64,000 bases of DNA from Micrasema longulum (lineage: Eukaryota > Arthropoda > Insecta > Trichoptera > Brachycentridae): contig JAGVSM010002796.1 of NCBI GenBank assembly GCA_022494885.1, positions 103,765 to 167,764 on the forward strand, written 5' to 3'. The position numbers and the translations under genes were made by a program. Position 1 is the first letter of the stretch. The number at the start of each line of letters is the position of its first letter. Of this stretch, positions 32,617 to 42,112 are shown piece after piece. Below the pieces are notes generated by a model, which was not told the origin of the DNA, did not search any database, and saw only the letters and a list, made by a program, of their open reading frames with translations.

Positions 32617-35600
32617 ATGCCGGTCAACAGATCGCCTGTGTCGACGCGTTCGGGAACGCGTCGAGACGCCGGCACGGAGCACGAAGAGGAGCTTCAGGAG
32701 CCCCAACCGGGGTCTGTACGAGCACATCAGGAGGAGCCCCAGCCAGGGCCTTCACACGACTGCCAGGAGGAGCCTCATCAAGGACTTCTGGAGGAACAAA
32801 AGGACTCGGACGAGGGATCCGCACCCTCGGAGCGGTCCATCTCATCGGCGACATTTCGCCGACAGATGGAGGAACGCGAGGCGCATCACGAGAGGCAGGT
32901 GAGCAGCCTCAACGAGATCATCGCCGCGCTGAAGGCCGCCAACGCGAGAGAGGACGCCAGACGAGACATGGCAACCCCCCTCACGCCCACCATCGAGAGG
33001 GACCTCACATCGCACGGGACGTCGGAACCGGCTCACAAGCCGCTGCCGCTGACGTCAGACGCGTCTAGGACCGACGCAGCCCTCAGTACGAGGGAGGCTG
33101 CCGCCGCACGCCACGCCGCACGCTACGCCGCTGATCCGGAGGATACCGGAGCGGCGTACATCCAGCAGCCGAGCCACTACGACAGCAGCCGGGCGAGAGA
33201 CGGGGCCGCTTGGAAGCGCCCTGTCACCGACGCGGAAGCAGCCTTCAGCACAAGGGAGGCCGCCGCCGCACGCCACACCACACGCTACGCCGCTGATCCG
33301 GAGGACACCGGAGCGGCGTACATCCATCCACCGAGCCACTACGACAGCGGCCGGGTGAGAGACGGGGCCGCATGGAAGCGCCCTGTCGCCGACACGGAAG
33401 CAGCCTTCAGAGCAAGGGAGGCCGCCACCGCACGCTACGCCGCTGATCCGGAGGACACCGGAGCGGCGTACACACTTCCGCCGAGCCACCACGACAGCGG
33501 CCGGGTGAGAGACGGGGTGCCACGGAGGCACCCGGTCGCAGAGGCGGACTCCAGGACGAAGGAGGCCGCCAACACACGCTACGCCGCTGATCCGGAGGAC
33601 ACCGGAGCGGCGTACACATTTCCGCCGAGCCACTACGACAGCGGCCGGGTGAGAGACGGGGTGCCACGGAGGCACCCGGTCGCAGAGACGGACTCCAGGA
33701 TGAAGGAGCCCGCCAACACACGCTACGCCGCTGAGCCGGCCTACGCCGCTGAGCCGGCCTACGCCGCTGAGCCGGCCTACGCCGCTGAGCCGGCCTACGC
33801 CGGAGCGACAAACGCACATTTACAAGGCCGCTACAATGAGCGGCATCGGGACAATGAGGCGCCACCCGCACACAGCCGAAGGGAGGACGCCGACGTACGC
33901 TACGCCGCCGGGCCAGGCGAGCCCGTAGCGGCACGTACTATACCACTGGGGGGCTACGAGTTTCGTGACCCGGTGAGCGCGTGGGTACAAGAGGGGCTAC
34001 CCACGGAATACATGCCGCCGGGTGCCACCGGCGAGCCTGTGACAAAATACAGACAGCCGCCGGAGTGGCACACGTTCATGGCGAGGCAAACCGGCGCTAG
34101 GGATCTACCGCAATTCTCCGGCGACCCGCTAGAATGGCGAATATTTAAGGCGCAATTTGATCAATCGACACAGATGTGCTCCCTTACAAACGCGGAGAAC
34201 ATTCTCCGTCTGCAACGAGCCCTCACAGGACGGGCCAAGGCCACAGTGTCGTCTTTGCTGGTAGATCCCCGAAATGTGCCGGACATTGTGAAGATGTTAG
34301 AGGCCGCCTTTGGACACCCGGAGATCGTCGTGGACAGAGTACTGGAGCGGATAAGAAAACTCCCTAAACTGGCCGACAACGCATCCCTGGAGGCCCTGAC
34401 GGACTACGCGGTCGCGATAAGAAACGTCGTATCGACCGTAGAGGGCCTCGATGGAAGCCACCTCTCCTCCCCGAAGCTTCTGTCCGAGATGACTCAGAAG
34501 CTGCCACGAGTCGAGAGGATGATGTGGATTATGTCACGAGCGGATACCGTGAGAAAAGCTACCCCCAGGGATCTGGCACTGTGGCTAGCGAGACTGACCG
34601 GTGCAATACCGAATGCGGGTTGCATCGGGATCAGCACGGAACCCGCCCGAGTGGAGAAAAGGCGTACCCAAGAAAGGCACGTGTTTCTCACTCAGGACAA
34701 AAAATGCCTGTTCTGCGACATGAGTGGACACGCATTCGGACAATGCCGGAAGTTTCTCCGGAAAACGGTAGAGGAGAGGTGGACAATTGTGCGTGCCAAG
34801 TTCGTGTGCTACGGATGCCTAGAACCGGGACACAAAACGACCACCTGTGAAGCGGCGAAGTGCGACGAGTGCCACGGGCGGCATCATCGGTCACTACACC
34901 GCGAGAGAGTGGACAGTACGCCGAACGAGCAAGTCTTATTGACAAGGCGAACGGAAGTCCCAGTGACCTTCAAGGTAGTGCCAGTAACCTTGAAGGGCCC
35001 GCGTGGGTCAATGGAGATCCACGCACTACTAGACGAGGGTTCATCGGTAACTCTCCTCGAGGAGGATGTCGCCCGTGCAGTGGGCGCCACCGGGGCCTGC
35101 GAGGAGTTGAGACTCATCGGTGCCAGTGGGAACACGGACACGCTACAATCACAGCGTGTATCCGTAATCCTCGTTAAAGGAAACAAAGAATTTGGTGTCC
35201 AGGCACAGACGGTGCGGGTCATGGATCTGCCGCACCGCAACCGAAAGAGCACCAAGACACACGGGCCAGGCATCAAGCCGAAGATGTTAATCGGTCTTGA
35301 TTACGCCACCCTAATGGTATCTACAGGCCCGCCAGTCCTACAAGAGGACGGGCGGCTAACCATCGAGACGGCCCTAGGAGCCGTCACCTACGGCGGGGCT
35401 GTGCACCCCGCCTTTGAATTACCCCCAGACGGCCAGGGTGAAAGGGACTTAGCGGAACTGGTAAAGAAGAGCTTCGCCGTTGACTCGCTAGGTGTAACCA
35501 CCCTGGAACGTTGCCGCGCCGCAGATGTGCGAGCGGCGGAGCTCATGAGCAGCTCAACCACACAACTACCATCCGGACGATGGGAGACCGGTTTACTGTG

Positions 35601-36855
35601 GGCGAAAGACGGGGATTCTTTGCCCTGCAACCGGCAAGCAGCCATGAAGCGGCTGCACTCCCTGGAAAATAAACTACGGAAGGATCCGATACTGGCGATC
35701 GCATATCGCGCCAAGATGGCGGACTACATTGAAAAGGGATACGCCGTCAAACTAAGCCGCGAGGAGGTAGACGCCCACCATTCGCGCAAATGGTACCTGC
35801 CCCACTTCGCGGTGACAAACCCCAACAAGCCTGGCAAGATAAGGGTCGTGTTCGACGCCGCCGCCCAGTTCCAGAGGACGGCGTTGAACGACCATCTACT
35901 GACGGGACCTGACCTGCTTTCATCCCTCCTCGGAAACGTGATCCGCTTCAGAGAGGGACGAGTAGCCATCGCGGCCGACATACGGGAGATGTTCCTGCGG
36001 ATAAGAATCCGGGAAGCCGACCAGCAATCGCAGCGGTTCCTATGGCGGACGCAGGACGGGCAGGAGCCCGACACGTTTGTCTTCGCGTCCATGATGTTTG
36101 GAGCGAAGTGCTCACCCAGCAGCGCGCAATTCGTGCGAAACACAGTCGCACGAGCACACGCGAAAGAATTTCCCGCCGCAGCAGAGGCGATCGAGCACAA
36201 TATGTACATGGATGACTACCTAGACGCCACAGACAGCGAAGAAACAGCTGCAAGCCTGGTACGAGATGTTTCCCCTTATACTCGGCAATGGCGGGTTCCG
36301 GCTCACCGGGTGGGCTTCAAACAAACCAGATGTCCTGGAAGAAGTAAAGGCCGACGACCGGGCCAATACAGCAGTCACCATAGGGGAAGAAGTAATGACG
36401 GAGCGGGTCCTCGGGATCGTATGGGATCCCAAGAGCGACCTATTTATATTTCGGCACGGAGCCGAAAGTGCAGCCATCCCGGAGCGACCCACCAAGCGCG
36501 GCATGTTGAGCGCCGCCATGAGTATCTTCGACCCAGTAGGCTTCATTGCGTGCCTCACGATACGGGCGAAGATATTGCTGCAAGCCATCTGGAGGACAAA
36601 CACAGGTTGGGACCAACCGCTGCAACCGGACCACGCCGAAAAGTGGTTGGAATGGCGCGACCTGCTGGCAGCGAACGGCTGTACAATACCGAGATGCTCG
36701 CTGCAAGGGCAGAAAGAACCCGTGACACTGCACGTGTTCTGCGACGCGTCAGAGCAGGCATGCTGCACAGTGGCATACTTTGTGGGGGCCGATACCACAA
36801 GTTTCGCAATGGCGAAGTGCAAGGTGGCCCCCCTAAAGCCTCTGTCAGTGCCTAG
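32617..36855 (+). CDS. BEL/Pao Gag-protease-RT, broken in RT
   Basis: The first ATG in frame is 32617. The frame stays open 1,412 codons, but recognisable sequence ends at about residue 1217 (36267). Order: a charged N-terminal Gag part; five tandem repeats (about residues 159-369); Gag capsid-like region; three zinc knuckles at 697-710 and 731-744 (both C-x2-C-x4-H-x4-C) and 749-761 (C-x2-C-x4-H-x3-H); an aspartic protease with D-E-G-S at 806-809; and reverse transcriptase with the first catalytic Asp at 1121 (ADIREMF) and YMDD at 1197-1200. After that the frame loses similarity and the matching sequence continues in the next frame from about 36266. BEL/Pao elements normally carry gag-pol as one ORF, so this is a mutation or a sequence error, not a known programmed shift. 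The product would make virus-like particle protein and RT. Confidence 0.9.
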   Translation: MPVNRSPVSTRSGTRRDAGTEHEEELQEPQPGSVRAHQEEPQPGPSHDCQEEPHQGLLEEQKDSDEGSAPSERSISSATFRRQMEEREAHHERQVSSLNEIIAALKAANAREDARRDMATPLTPTIERDLTSHGTSEPAHKPLPLTSDASRTDAALSTREAAAARHAARYAADPEDTGAAYIQQPSHYDSSRARDGAAWKRPVTDAEAAFSTREAAAARHTTRYAADPEDTGAAYIHPPSHYDSGRVRDGAAWKRPVADTEAAFRAREAATARYAADPEDTGAAYTLPPSHHDSGRVRDGVPRRHPVAEADSRTKEAANTRYAADPEDTGAAYTFPPSHYDSGRVRDGVPRRHPVAETDSRMKEPANTRYAAEPAYAAEPAYAAEPAYAAEPAYAGATNAHLQGRYNERHRDNEAPPAHSRREDADVRYAAGPGEPVAARTIPLGGYEFRDPVSAWVQEGLPTEYMPPGATGEPVTKYRQPPEWHTFMARQTGARDLPQFSGDPLEWRIFKAQFDQSTQMCSLTNAENILRLQRALTGRAKATVSSLLVDPRNVPDIVKMLEAAFGHPEIVVDRVLERIRKLPKLADNASLEALTDYAVAIRNVVSTVEGLDGSHLSSPKLLSEMTQKLPRVERMMWIMSRADTVRKATPRDLALWLARLTGAIPNAGCIGISTEPARVEKRRTQERHVFLTQDKKCLFCDMSGHAFGQCRKFLRKTVEERWTIVRAKFVCYGCLEPGHKTTTCEAAKCDECHGRHHRSLHRERVDSTPNEQVLLTRRTEVPVTFKVVPVTLKGPRGSMEIHALLDEGSSVTLLEEDVARAVGATGACEELRLIGASGNTDTLQSQRVSVILVKGNKEFGVQAQTVRVMDLPHRNRKSTKTHGPGIKPKMLIGLDYATLMVSTGPPVLQEDGRLTIETALGAVTYGGAVHPAFELPPDGQGERDLAELVKKSFAVDSLGVTTLERCRAADVRAAELMSSSTTQLPSGRWETGLLWAKDGDSLPCNRQAAMKRLHSLENKLRKDPILAIAYRAKMADYIEKGYAVKLSREEVDAHHSRKWYLPHFAVTNPNKPGKIRVVFDAAAQFQRTALNDHLLTGPDLLSSLLGNVIRFREGRVAIAADIREMFLRIRIREADQQSQRFLWRTQDGQEPDTFVFASMMFGAKCSPSSAQFVRNTVARAHAKEFPAAAEAIEHNMYMDDYLDATDSEETAASLVRDVSPYTRQWRVPAHRVGFKQTRCPGRSKGRRPGQYSSHHRGRSNDGAGPRDRMGSQERPIYISARSRKCSHPGATHQARHVERRHEYLRPSRLHCVPHDTGEDIAASHLEDKHRLGPTAATGPRRKVVGMARPAGSERLYNTEMLAARAERTRDTARVLRRVRAGMLHSGILCGGRYHKFRNGEVQGGPPKASVSA
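33091..33795 (+). repeat. Tandem repeats inside Gag
   Basis: The anchor 'gggaggccgcc' and its variants recurs at 33091, 33253, 33415, 33559 and 33703, giving periods of 162, 162, 144 and 144 bp (54 and 48 codons, all in frame). Each unit has 'YAADPEDTGAAY', then 'SHYDS', then 'RVRDG'. It is followed by four 18 bp units (33724-33795) coding a Y-A-A-E-P-A hexapeptide. The repeats are rich in Ala, Arg and Asp and look disordered. Unit-length variation suggests slippage or unequal exchange. Confidence 0.9.
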
Positions 36856-38803
36856 ACTAGAACTCCAGGCAGCGCTACTAGCGGCAAGGATGGCCGCCAC
36901 CATAAAAAAAGAGAGTCGAGCTCTCATCACCCAAACCGTGTTCTGGACGGACTCGAGCACGGTCCTGTGTTGGCTGCGAACCGACCCACTGCGGTACAGC
37001 ACGTTCGTCGCAAACAGGCTGGGCGAGATTGACGAGCTCACAGACGTACGGGACTGGAAATGGGTCCCCACCAAGGACAACCCAGCCGACATAGGGACCC
37101 GCGACAAGGGCCCACCCGACCTTGCGAGGTCGGGACTATGGTTCGGAGGCCCCGGCTTCCTGAGAAAAGGGGAAGCCGACTGGCCGAAAGAGAAGAAGTT
37201 ACTACAACAACCGGACGAGAAGACGCTGGAGCGGAAACAACCCCGCCACTTCGTGGGCCACATCAGACGGACGGAGGCCCTACCCCAGGTGCAGCGCTTC
37301 TCGTCGTGGACCCGACTCGTCAGGGCGACGGCATGGGTGCTGCGATTCATCGCACGATGCCGCCGCCACGAGTCCCTACCGTCCCCAGGGGGGACCTTTG
37401 AACTTCACGCCTCAGAAACACGGGCCGCAGAAATCATGCTGCTGAAGCGGTCCCAGGAGACGGCTTTCGGAGAAGAGCTGGAGCTCCTGAGACGAAAGGC
37501 GCCTATCCCGCCGCACAGCCGCCTCCATGCAGCGGCACCCTTCTTAGACAAAGAGGGAGTCATCCGGATGGGAACGCGCATCCAAGCGGCACAGAGCTTC
37601 GCAGAGGACTGCAGCGCGCCGCCTATCATGGACGGGACCTGCCCATACACCCGGCTGCTGATCACGCACAGCCACCGGAAGGGTGGCCACCCGGGAGTCG
37701 AGAGGACGATCGCCGACCTGAGAGCCAGCTACCTCATCCTGCGACTCCGCGGGGCTGTGAGGAAGATAACACGATGGTGCCCGCTGTGTAAAATGCTGCG
37801 CAGCCGGCCCCAACCCCCGCTGATGGGGCAACTGCCTGAGGCCCGACTGGCCTTCAGGACGCCGCCGTTCACGCACTGCGGGCTTGACTTCTTCGGGCCG
37901 ATGATGATCACCAACGGCCGAAGAAAAGAAAAGCGCTATGGGGCACTGTTCACCTGCCTCACCACACGCGCGATCCACCTGGAGCTAGCGTCGTCCCTCG
38001 AAAGCGACTCCGCCATAATGGCCATAAGAAGGATGGCCGCCCGCAGAGGCTGCCCACACACGTTATACTCGGACAACGCTACCAACTTCAGGGGAGCGGA
38101 CAAAGAGCTGAAACAGGCCGTAGACGAGCTCCTGGCGGACCCCAGAATGCTCGCCGAACTTACAGTTCGCAAAATTGAGTGGAAATTCATTCCGCCCTCA
38201 TCACCTCATATGGGGGGAGCGTGGGAAAGACTCGTGAGATCTGTAAAACGAGCCCTCCACGCAACCCTCAACGAGCAGGCTCCAAGAGAGGAGACCCTCA
38301 AAACCATATTGGCTGAAGCAGAGTACACCGTGAACAATCACCCGCTCACGCATGTGTCAACCAAGCCCAACGACGAAGCACCGCTGACCCCGAACCACTT
38401 CTTGCTCGGGTCAGCCAACACACAGCCAACTCTGGCATATTATAACAAAAAGGAAGAAGGGGCCTGCCTTCATAAGCAATGGAGGATCGCCCAGAAAATG
38501 GCCGACATGTTTTGGCGCCGATGGCTGAAGGAGTATCTTCCCACCTTGGCGCACAGGAAGAAATGGCGCGAGCCCGCGCCTCCAATACAGGTCGGGGACC
38601 TCGCGCTCATCATGGACCCAAATCTGCCGCGGAATTCTTGGCCTCGCGGCAGAGTCACCCGTGCAGAACCAGCAGCTGACGGACAAGTACGAGTCGTCGA
38701 GGTGCGGACCACCAACGGCACCTACACCAGACCAGCGGTGAAGATCGCCGTACTAATGAAGGAAGAGGAACAACGCGCCCAGCAGGAAAATAGTACAGAC
38801 TAG
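36266..38803 (+). CDS. BEL/Pao RT remainder, RNase H, integrase
   Basis: This 845-codon frame holds the rest of the polyprotein. The ATG at 36266 is probably not a real start; it merely lies where the frame changes. Seen in order: the end of RT; RNase H with Asp at residue 160 (FCDASE), then LELQAA and the TDSSTVLCWL box; an integrase zinc finger with His470/His475 and Cys505/Cys508; the integrase core with catalytic Asp541 (GLDFFGP), Asp603 (YSDNATNF) and Glu654 (GGAWERLV); and a C-terminal domain at about 775-832 (GDLALIMDP...PRGRV) typical of Pao-type polyproteins. All catalytic residues I can see are present, so only the upstream frame break blocks function. It ends at TAG 38803, seven bases before the polypurine tract. 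Confidence 0.9.
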   Translation: MFPLILGNGGFRLTGWASNKPDVLEEVKADDRANTAVTIGEEVMTERVLGIVWDPKSDLFIFRHGAESAAIPERPTKRGMLSAAMSIFDPVGFIACLTIRAKILLQAIWRTNTGWDQPLQPDHAEKWLEWRDLLAANGCTIPRCSLQGQKEPVTLHVFCDASEQACCTVAYFVGADTTSFAMAKCKVAPLKPLSVPRLELQAALLAARMAATIKKESRALITQTVFWTDSSTVLCWLRTDPLRYSTFVANRLGEIDELTDVRDWKWVPTKDNPADIGTRDKGPPDLARSGLWFGGPGFLRKGEADWPKEKKLLQQPDEKTLERKQPRHFVGHIRRTEALPQVQRFSSWTRLVRATAWVLRFIARCRRHESLPSPGGTFELHASETRAAEIMLLKRSQETAFGEELELLRRKAPIPPHSRLHAAAPFLDKEGVIRMGTRIQAAQSFAEDCSAPPIMDGTCPYTRLLITHSHRKGGHPGVERTIADLRASYLILRLRGAVRKITRWCPLCKMLRSRPQPPLMGQLPEARLAFRTPPFTHCGLDFFGPMMITNGRRKEKRYGALFTCLTTRAIHLELASSLESDSAIMAIRRMAARRGCPHTLYSDNATNFRGADKELKQAVDELLADPRMLAELTVRKIEWKFIPPSSPHMGGAWERLVRSVKRALHATLNEQAPREETLKTILAEAEYTVNNHPLTHVSTKPNDEAPLTPNHFLLGSANTQPTLAYYNKKEEGACLHKQWRIAQKMADMFWRRWLKEYLPTLAHRKKWREPAPPIQVGDLALIMDPNLPRNSWPRGRVTRAEPAADGQVRVVEVRTTNGTYTRPAVKIAVLMKEEEQRAQQENSTD

Positions 38804-38809
38804 CTGCAC

Positions 38810-38817
38810 GGGGGGAG
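38810..38817 (+). other. Polypurine tract
   Basis: ggggggag lies directly before the 3' LTR. It is the RNase H-resistant primer for plus-strand synthesis. It is short but correctly placed. Confidence 0.85.
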
Positions 38818-39534
38818 TGTTCCGGACGCGTAAAATCGAATAAATTAAAATAATACATTAATTAGAAAGGATCCCCGGTAAATGTATAGAACTGATGGCT
38901 GGGCTCTCAATAAAGATAAAATGGTCACTTTCGAGCCTGGCCTCAGTATTACCGGGGAAAAATAGCTAGGTTAAAATGAATAAAATGTACAAAAATATAT
39001 TATGTAAATGTCATGTTGCGCGCGTCGCGGCTGCCGACGAAATGGCCCGTACGGGCATTGAGCGCCCGTATTTACGCCACCTGCGGCCGGCGGCATGTAG
39101 CGAGTGGCGGGGAAAGATTACCCCCACCACTCCGAGGCAGCCGGCGCGGGTGGGATGGCCGACTCACGGAGCCCGACGCGCACCGCTTTATAAGGCGGTC
39201 AATTGGAGATATTAAATCAGTTGAGTTCCTAACTCTGAACAGTTCACACGTGTTTTATTCCGTTCTCCGTCCTGTTCGCCTTCCTGCACTTCGCTCTTCG
39301 CTCCGCTCTGCCTGCTGACTGCCTTCGCCTCTCTGCACCACTTGGACCGGGTGGAAAGTCCTTTTCAGGGCTATTGAGGTTGACTTGCGGTCGGCGCAGC
39401 TGTGCTCCTACCTTCCGACTTTGTCTTTGGCTCTGTCTGGGAGGGCGGCTTCCCACTTACGCCGGGAAGCTTGACTGCGGCAGACGCGGGTGACGAACCG
39501 GCGAAACTTTCATCGTGGTAACGCGTACGTTACA
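38818..39534 (+). repeat. 3' LTR (717 bp)
   Basis: Same length and, on reading the whole length, the same sequence as the 5' LTR. It starts tgttccgg right after the polypurine tract and ends gttaca before GATAC. Confidence 0.95.
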
Positions 39535-39539
39535 GATAC
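39535..39539. repeat. Target-site duplication, right (GATAC)
   Basis: Exact repeat of 31837-31841. Confidence 0.95.
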
Positions 39540-39671
39540 TTTTTATGAAAATACGTTCGAAATAAACAGTTTGTCACTGAATTTTAATTTCAATTTATAT
39601 GTTGAAAAAATACACGGATACAAAAAAAAAAAGTTTATCGGTGTGGCTTAAGCATTTTTTAAAAAATTTTT

Positions 39672-39945
39672 GTCGGAATCGTGGTGTAATGGTCAGCGCA
39701 TTTGCCTACCATACAAGAGGTCTCGGGTTCAATTCCCGACATGGTTGATATGATATATTATTTAACGGGTTGTGGTCCTGTGGCTAGTGTCTCGGACTCA
39801 CGGACCAAAGGTCCGTGGTTCGAATCCCACTCTACCCCAACTCGATTCCATTTTCTAATAGTGAGTTATTTACAACTCGTTGAAAATGGCCCTCAAAATG
39901 AAATATTTGGGTAAATCATAAGAACACAAATATTTCTTTTTTAAT
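39672..39945 (+). repeat. Two-headed SINE: SINE-A head joined to SINE-B
   Basis: 39672-39745 is the SINE-A tRNA-like head (box A gtggtgtaatggtcagcg, box B gggttcaattccc), but its body is missing. About 20 bp later, 39767-39839 is the SINE-B head (gtggtcctgtggctagtgtc and ggttcgaatccc), followed by the SINE-B body (gagttatttacaactcgttg) and an A-rich end near 39945. Both internal promoters look well kept. This is either an insertion of B into A or a composite family. Confidence 0.8.
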
Positions 39946-40074
39946 AAAAAAAAATAAAAAAAACATGTAATTTTTGTTGATAAACCATTATTATTACAAT
40001 GTCAAATATCACTTAATATTTATATTATCGAAAATTCGAATATCGAAAAAGCGTTTGCCGAACCAGCTTACAGC

Positions 40075-40125
40075 AAGCAGGCCAACGTTCGGACAGGACA
40101 ACATCTGTCGGGTCCTCTGGTAACA
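40075..40125 (+). repeat. Helitron-like 3' end fragment
   Basis: 'acgttcggacaggacaacat' then 'ctgtcgggtcctctggt' matches the terminus at 21840-21875. The gacag/ctgtc arms form the terminal hairpin. The rest of the element is absent. Confidence 0.5.
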
Positions 40126-40494
40126 TATATAATATTACTATAACGGATCGGGTGTGGCCGACTGTTAGATGCTATATTAGATTCATCATGACTGGCCCTC
40201 TTTACACGTGCGCGCTACGAGCCCAGTTCGTGTTTTCCATCCGTCTAGACAGGCAGCGGAATGAAAACTTGCGCGCAAGGGTCCGTTTTACAGATTTAGT
40301 CAAGTGTGCTTTATCTAAATAAAAAATATTTTAATAACTGGAAATTAATTAAATGATAAAAACCGTAGTTTTCATTACAACATTAACATATTTTATTCCC
40401 ATTGTTGATGTTTCCAATAACTGCAAACCTACTATTTTGTTTATCAAAAAATATCAATTTTCAAAGAAACCTACGAAAACATATTTTTTTAAAT
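40126..40494. other. Spacer, no gene seen
   Basis: Locally GC-balanced at 40190-40300 with no recognised feature. The open stretch from 40353 runs into the SINE and is not a gene. Confidence 0.3.
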
Positions 40495-40752
40495 ATCATC
40501 ATTCCCTTTCCGCAACTAATAGTGCACAGGGCACTGCAGAGGTACACCAATGGCAGCGTATCTTGATTATTTTTGTTAAATAAAGGTAAGGTGATCAGTC
40601 TTACGCTTCAGGTACCAGTCTAGGGACTATGAAATATTCTAGTGTTAAAACACCCTTTTAAATAAATATTTCATATAAACAATGTCGGAAATCAAACCCA
40701 AGACTTCTTGCATAGTAAGCAAACGCACTGACTATTACGCCACGAGACCGAC
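40495..40752 (-). repeat. SINE-A copy, full length
   Basis: On the minus strand it runs from 'gtcggtctcgtggcgtaata' (box A mutated) through box B 'gtttgatttccga' to the body 'cctgaagcgtaagactgatc' and the 3' end 'gaatgatgat'. Length about 258 bp, close to the 14048 copy. Confidence 0.85.
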
Positions 40753-40977
40753 AAATAATAAAATTGACTCACATTTAAAAGAAAAAACGTATTCCTATCA
40801 GTTAAGTCTTGTAAGTAAAAAGAGCTCCGCAAATGTTACGCGTAATTTTACATTTACAAAAAATTATATTTATATTTGAAGTATTTTCAGCTTTGATAAT
40901 TACTCATGAACAAATATTTACAAAATATTTTTTTTTTTACAATGTGTATACAAAAAAAAATAACACGCTTTTATGAC

Positions 40978-41140
40978 ACATGTAGGCATTATGGTTTCGA
41001 TTCTAAACGTCATGCCTGGCGGTCAAAGAACGACTAAATACGCGTTGGGTATGATTGAGCGTTTAGGCATGAGTTATGTGATCATTTTTGAGGGCTCAGG
41101 GCATGTCTATGTGTATTGACATGTCAATGCCCCCAAATGG
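40978..41140 (+). repeat. Interspersed repeat family D, copy 2
   Basis: This matches 16258-16433 through 'aaagaacgactaaatacgcg', 'ttgggtat' and 'atttttgag.gctc'. Non-coding. Confidence 0.5.
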
Positions 41141-41164
41141 TTAATTTAAAAAAAACCAAACCAA

Positions 41165-41500
41165 TATTATAAATGCAAAACTGTGTTTGTTTGTATTTCC
41201 TTCACGTCTTAATAAAGTGACCGATTTCAGTATTTTTTTGCATTGAGATAAAGGGAGAGGCGGAAAGTAAAATAAAATATTTATTTTTTAAAAAGTTTAT
41301 ATTTGAAGCACGAAACGAGTTTGAAAAAAAAAACGACTTGATTTATTGGGTCCACGTGTAGTATTTAATGAACATGATAAAAATAAAAAAAGGAAGTAAA
41401 TTCATTAGTTACGTAAACCTTGACGAAGAAGCTTGTTTGCTTTGAAACCGGTCGATGGAAAATAAAAACGAGTGGTTAAAAACAAAGTTGTTTTATTTAT
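41165..41500 (+). repeat. Interspersed repeat, unclassified
   Basis: 'aatattataaatgcaaaact' followed by gtgtttgtttgt is a start seen in many insect non-autonomous elements. 41430-41465 (gacgaagaagcttg...gaaaccggtcga) resembles the dispersed units at 5755 and 13790. Boundaries are unclear. Confidence 0.35.
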
Positions 41501-41931
41501 TTTACTTATTGTTTATTCCGAATTTTAAAAAGTAAAATGAAAAACTTATATCATTTATCAACAATGAGCAACATTATTTGAAAATGAGTAGGCGGTAAGG
41601 TGGGATATTAAAAAATTTTAATTTGAGAATAATTCTTTAAATTGACCTGCTTTTTTAATTGTGAGTTTGATTTTTTTTTGTTTTGTTTTTGTAGTAGAAT
41701 TTTAGGTTTGTGAACAGAATAACGATGCTAGGTCGCCATAGACTAATAGATCATCGTATTTCTTTCAAAGCGATAGTTATAAGACCAGCTAGTTTCAACC
41801 CTGATAACATATAACATACCACCGAGAACATTCTGATTGATAAACAAAAACTCTTGTTGATTAACGACATAACTAATTAGTCACCTAAACTATTTCTCTT
41901 TAATACCACGTGAGCAAAAAAGCACGCCACC
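41501..41931. other. Spacer upstream of the secreted-protein gene
   Basis: No repeat recognised. This is probable upstream regulatory territory for the gene starting near 41962, but no specific site can be supported. Confidence 0.3.
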
Positions 41932-41938
41932 TATAAAA
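41932..41938 (+). promoter_or_regulatory. Candidate TATA box of secreted-protein gene
   Basis: tataaaa stands about 180 bp upstream of the start codon at 42113. Transcription would begin around 41962-41970 and give a 5' UTR of about 145-150 nt. That UTR holds one upstream ATG followed at once by a stop (atgtga near 42038). No clear TCAGT initiator is present, so this is tentative. Confidence 0.45.
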
Positions 41939-42112
41939 CCTTATTTACATTTTGATAATAGCGGTAACAATATCTTATTGCATACAAAAATAAAACGTGT
42001 TTGTGGCAAAAAAGTACAAAAGGTGTTAACTGTTTTAAAGAATGTGAAAGACAGTGTTGAAGTGATAATTGAAGAAAATTTTGAGGTTAAAATTTTTCTT
42101 TCTCCATTAAAA

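Larger units (their letters stand above)
31842..39534 (+). mobile_element. BEL/Pao LTR retrotransposon, near intact
   Basis: A 7,693 bp element with 717 bp direct LTRs (tg...ca), a primer-binding site, one gag-pol region in the order zinc knuckles, protease, reverse transcriptase, RNase H, integrase and a C-terminal domain, and a polypurine tract. That domain order without a separate env, plus the RT and integrase sequence style, is BEL/Pao. The LTRs look identical on direct reading and the target duplication is perfect, so the insertion is recent. One frame change in RT separates the coding region into two frames. The element is strongly GC-rich against AT-rich flanks. No env-like ORF follows integrase. 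Confidence 0.95.

Noticed and set aside
33091..33795. CRISPR-like array
   Set aside because: Repeats are contiguous, in frame and coding, with no spacers, in a eukaryotic retroelement.
33055..33819. 254-residue antisense ORF with repeats
   Set aside because: It is the reverse reading of the GC-rich Gag repeat array. Its repeats are those of Gag.
36241..36285. Programmed ribosomal frameshift in BEL pol
   Set aside because: The site is inside RT, downstream of the catalytic motif, and family members usually use one ORF. A mutation or base-call error is simpler.
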